Shown: one piece after another, positions 7,549 through 8,490 of the stretch
Position numbering within the stretch: the stretch's first letter is position 1
Layout: each line of letters opens with the position of its first letter
NCBI GenBank assembly: GCA_023818745.1
Contig: JAMWBY010000060.1
Span: forward strand, 1 to 8,490
DNA from: Candidatus Omnitrophota bacterium
GTDB taxonomy: Bacteria > Ratteibacteria > UBA8468 > B48-G9 > JAFGKM01
Reading direction: 5' to 3'
Length of the DNA stretch: 8,490 nucleotides
Program-made: the position numbers and the translations under genes
Notes under the pieces: model-generated
Seen by the model: only the letters and a program-made list of their open reading frames with translations
Database searches by the model: none
What the model was told of the DNA's origin: nothing

Positions 7549-8302
7549 AAGTAAAAATGGAAAACTTTTCGGAATTGTGCATATTGCAGAAAAGAAACAA
7601 TCTCCAGGAGTTATACTTTTTCACGGACTTACTGGAAATAAAAGTGAAAGTCATTTTATATTCACTAAACTTGCAAGAAGATTGTGTGAAAATGGCATTT
7701 CTGTTTTAAGGTTTGATTTTTATGGAGGAGGTGATAGTGAGGGTAAATTTGAAGAAATGTCTCTTGAAACAGAGATGGTTGATGGTGAAAGTGCAATTGA
7801 ATATTTTAAAAAACAGAAATTTATTCTAAATGAAAATATTGGAGTATTGGGGTTATCAATGGGAGCAATTATAGGAACATATATTGCTTCAAAATATAAT
7901 ACAAAATCTCTTTGTTTATGGTCTCCTCTTGCTTTTCCTTCAATAATTAAGAAAAAAATTTTAACTAAAAAGATGCTTAAAAAAATCAAAACAACTGGCA
8001 AATGTTATATCCCGGGATGGGGTCATTATATAGGCAAAGATTTTCTAAAATCAATTGAAAAGATTAAAATTGATGAATATGCAGAAAAATATAAAGGAAA
8101 TGTTTTAATTATTTATGCAAAGGATGATAAATCACTTGATTTTAAAAATCCGATTTTTTATTTTGATAAATTCCACAAAAACACATTAAATTTAAAAATG
8201 CTTATTCTTGATAAAGGTGGACATACTTTTACAACTGAAGAAAGTGAAAATAAAGTTATTGAAGAAACTTTAAAATTTTTCAAGGAAGTATTAAACCCTT
8301 GA
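7526..8302 (+). CDS. Alpha/beta-hydrolase, feruloyl/cinnamoyl-esterase-like
   Basis: The 258-residue product has no signal peptide and should be cytoplasmic. It has the alpha/beta-hydrolase landmarks in order: the oxyanion HG (FHGLTGNK, 33-34); the strand LRFDFYGGGDSEGKFEEMSL; the nucleophile elbow GLSMGA with Ser111; the strand LCLWSPLAF; a lid-like insertion (about 135-185); an acidic site YAKDDKSLDF (Asp201 the likelier catalytic residue, Asp200 possible); and the histidine GGHTF (His233). The triad is complete, so it should be an active serine hydrolase. The TGNKSE and LRFDFxGxGxSEG motifs resemble the Est1E/LJ0536 cinnamoyl (feruloyl) esterase group, which removes phenolic acids from plant polysaccharides or small esters. 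The next-door secreted glycoside hydrolase fits that, but acyl-peptidase-like and general carboxylesterase members share the motifs. It overlaps the upstream gene by 23 nt and is the last gene of the run. Substrate is inferred, not shown. Confidence 0.85.
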   Translation: MEKQVVFESKNGKLFGIVHIAEKKQSPGVILFHGLTGNKSESHFIFTKLARRLCENGISVLRFDFYGGGDSEGKFEEMSLETEMVDGESAIEYFKKQKFILNENIGVLGLSMGAIIGTYIASKYNTKSLCLWSPLAFPSIIKKKILTKKMLKKIKTTGKCYIPGWGHYIGKDFLKSIEKIKIDEYAEKYKGNVLIIYAKDDKSLDFKNPIFYFDKFHKNTLNLKMLILDKGGHTFTTEESENKVIEETLKFFKEVLNP

Positions 8303-8347
8303 CATAAATGAAACATTTTATTATTTTTTATTATCTAATTTTATAAT
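8299..8347 (+). promoter_or_regulatory. Likely sigma70-type promoter region for the fmdB-like gene
   Basis: An exact TTGACA (8299-8304) overlaps the stop codon of the upstream hydrolase. A TATTTT (8322-8327, 4 of 6 matches to TATAAT) follows after exactly 17 bp, giving the best -35/-10 pair in the window. A separate exact TATAAT at 8342-8347 has no good -35 partner and is an alternative. The pairing suggests that the last gene is transcribed on its own rather than as part of the glycan operon, although no terminator was found between them. Confidence 0.5.
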
Positions 8348-8360
8348 AAGCATCTAATGT
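8313..8360. repeat. AT-only imperfect inverted repeat upstream of the fmdB-like gene
   Basis: TTATTAT (8328-8334) and ATAATAA (8343-8349) can pair across an 8-nt loop. ACATT (8313-8317) and AATGT (8356-8360) can pair outside them. The stem is nearly all A-T and has no T tract after it, so it would be weak as a terminator. It overlaps the possible -10 boxes, so a regulatory role is possible but unsupported beyond its position. Confidence 0.2.
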
Positions 8361-8368
8361 AAAAAGGC

Positions 8369-8376
8369 AAGGAGGA
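8369..8376 (+). promoter_or_regulatory. Strong Shine-Dalgarno site for the fmdB-like gene
   Basis: AAGGAGGA is a near-perfect anti-16S match, placed 4 nt before ATG 8381 (7 nt counting from the core GGAG at 8371-8374 to the first base of the start). It is the strongest ribosome-binding site in the window and fixes the start of the last gene. Confidence 0.8.
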
Positions 8377-8380
8377 GAAG

Positions 8381-8490
8381 ATGCCTACTTATGAATATGA
8401 ATGTAGAAAATGTGGATATAAATTTGAAAAGTTTCAAAAAATGACAGAAGACCCTTTGGAAGTATGTCCAGAATGTAAGGAAAAAACTTT
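8381..8490 (+). CDS. FmdB-family zinc-ribbon protein (N-terminal part)
   Basis: The first 36 codons are visible and the gene runs off the right edge. The peptide starts MPTYEYECRKCGYKFEKF and continues QKMTEDPLEVCPECKEKT. This is the hallmark of the FmdB putative regulatory family: an MPxYEYxCxxCG start and a second CPxC pair, which together form a small zinc ribbon (Cys8, Cys11, Cys29, Cys32). Members are usually 60-110 residues long, cytoplasmic and of poorly defined function; the name comes from a protein associated with formamidase/amidase expression in Methylophilus. It follows the glycan genes by 78 nt with its own promoter-like signals and a strong Shine-Dalgarno, so a functional link with them is not implied. 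The family call is firm even from this fragment; the precise role is unknown. Confidence 0.9.
   Translation, partial: MPTYEYECRKCGYKFEKFQKMTEDPLEVCPECKEKT

Noticed and set aside
7720..8001. 93-codon - strand open frame inside the alpha/beta-hydrolase
   Set aside because: It covers the nucleophile elbow of a well-supported enzyme gene. It is the longest antisense frame but has no recognisable motif.

Overview
The window is very AT-rich, with proteins dominated by Lys, Glu, Ile, Asn and Phe and Arg written almost entirely as AGA. All six genes seen are on the + strand. A GspC-like type II secretion (T2SS) protein implies two membranes. Together these suggest an AT-rich Gram-negative bacterium, possibly an uncultured candidate-phylum lineage (Omnitrophota-like or similar). 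That placement is inference from composition and gene content; no phylogenetic marker is present.

Layout: (1) 1-98, the last 31 codons of a membrane protein that begins outside the window. (2) 130-930, a GspC-type T2SS protein with membrane anchor, Pro-rich linker, HR domain and PDZ domain. (3) A 95-nt gap with a small inverted repeat, a possible -10 box and a Shine-Dalgarno site. (4) 1026-8302, a tightly packed run of four genes: a secreted TPR protein with an unrecognised beta-rich C-terminal part; a secreted multidomain glycoside hydrolase (carbohydrate-binding-like module, DUF5060-like domain, TIM-barrel catalytic domain with two candidate Glu residues, C-terminal beta domain); a secreted multidomain protein ending in what looks like a catalytically degenerate SGNH-hydrolase fold; and a cytoplasmic alpha/beta-hydrolase of the feruloyl/cinnamoyl-esterase-like type. 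The first three are joined by 4-nt ATGA overlaps, and the fourth overlaps its predecessor by 23 nt. (5) 8303-8490, a promoter-like region, a strong Shine-Dalgarno site and the start of an FmdB-family zinc-ribbon protein.

Interpretation: the four-gene run looks like an extracellular or periplasmic glycan-handling operon, placed next to a T2SS component that could belong to its export route. A TPR protein, a glycoside hydrolase and an SGNH-like protein with a binding module also resemble the set of parts in synthase-dependent exopolysaccharide systems (alginate, Pel, PNAG), but no synthase or outer-membrane porin lies in the window, so this is only a hypothesis. The most unusual gene is 5536-7548, a multidomain secreted protein whose SGNH-like end lacks the expected catalytic residues. 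No tRNA, rRNA, CRISPR, insertion sequence or convincing intrinsic terminator was seen.
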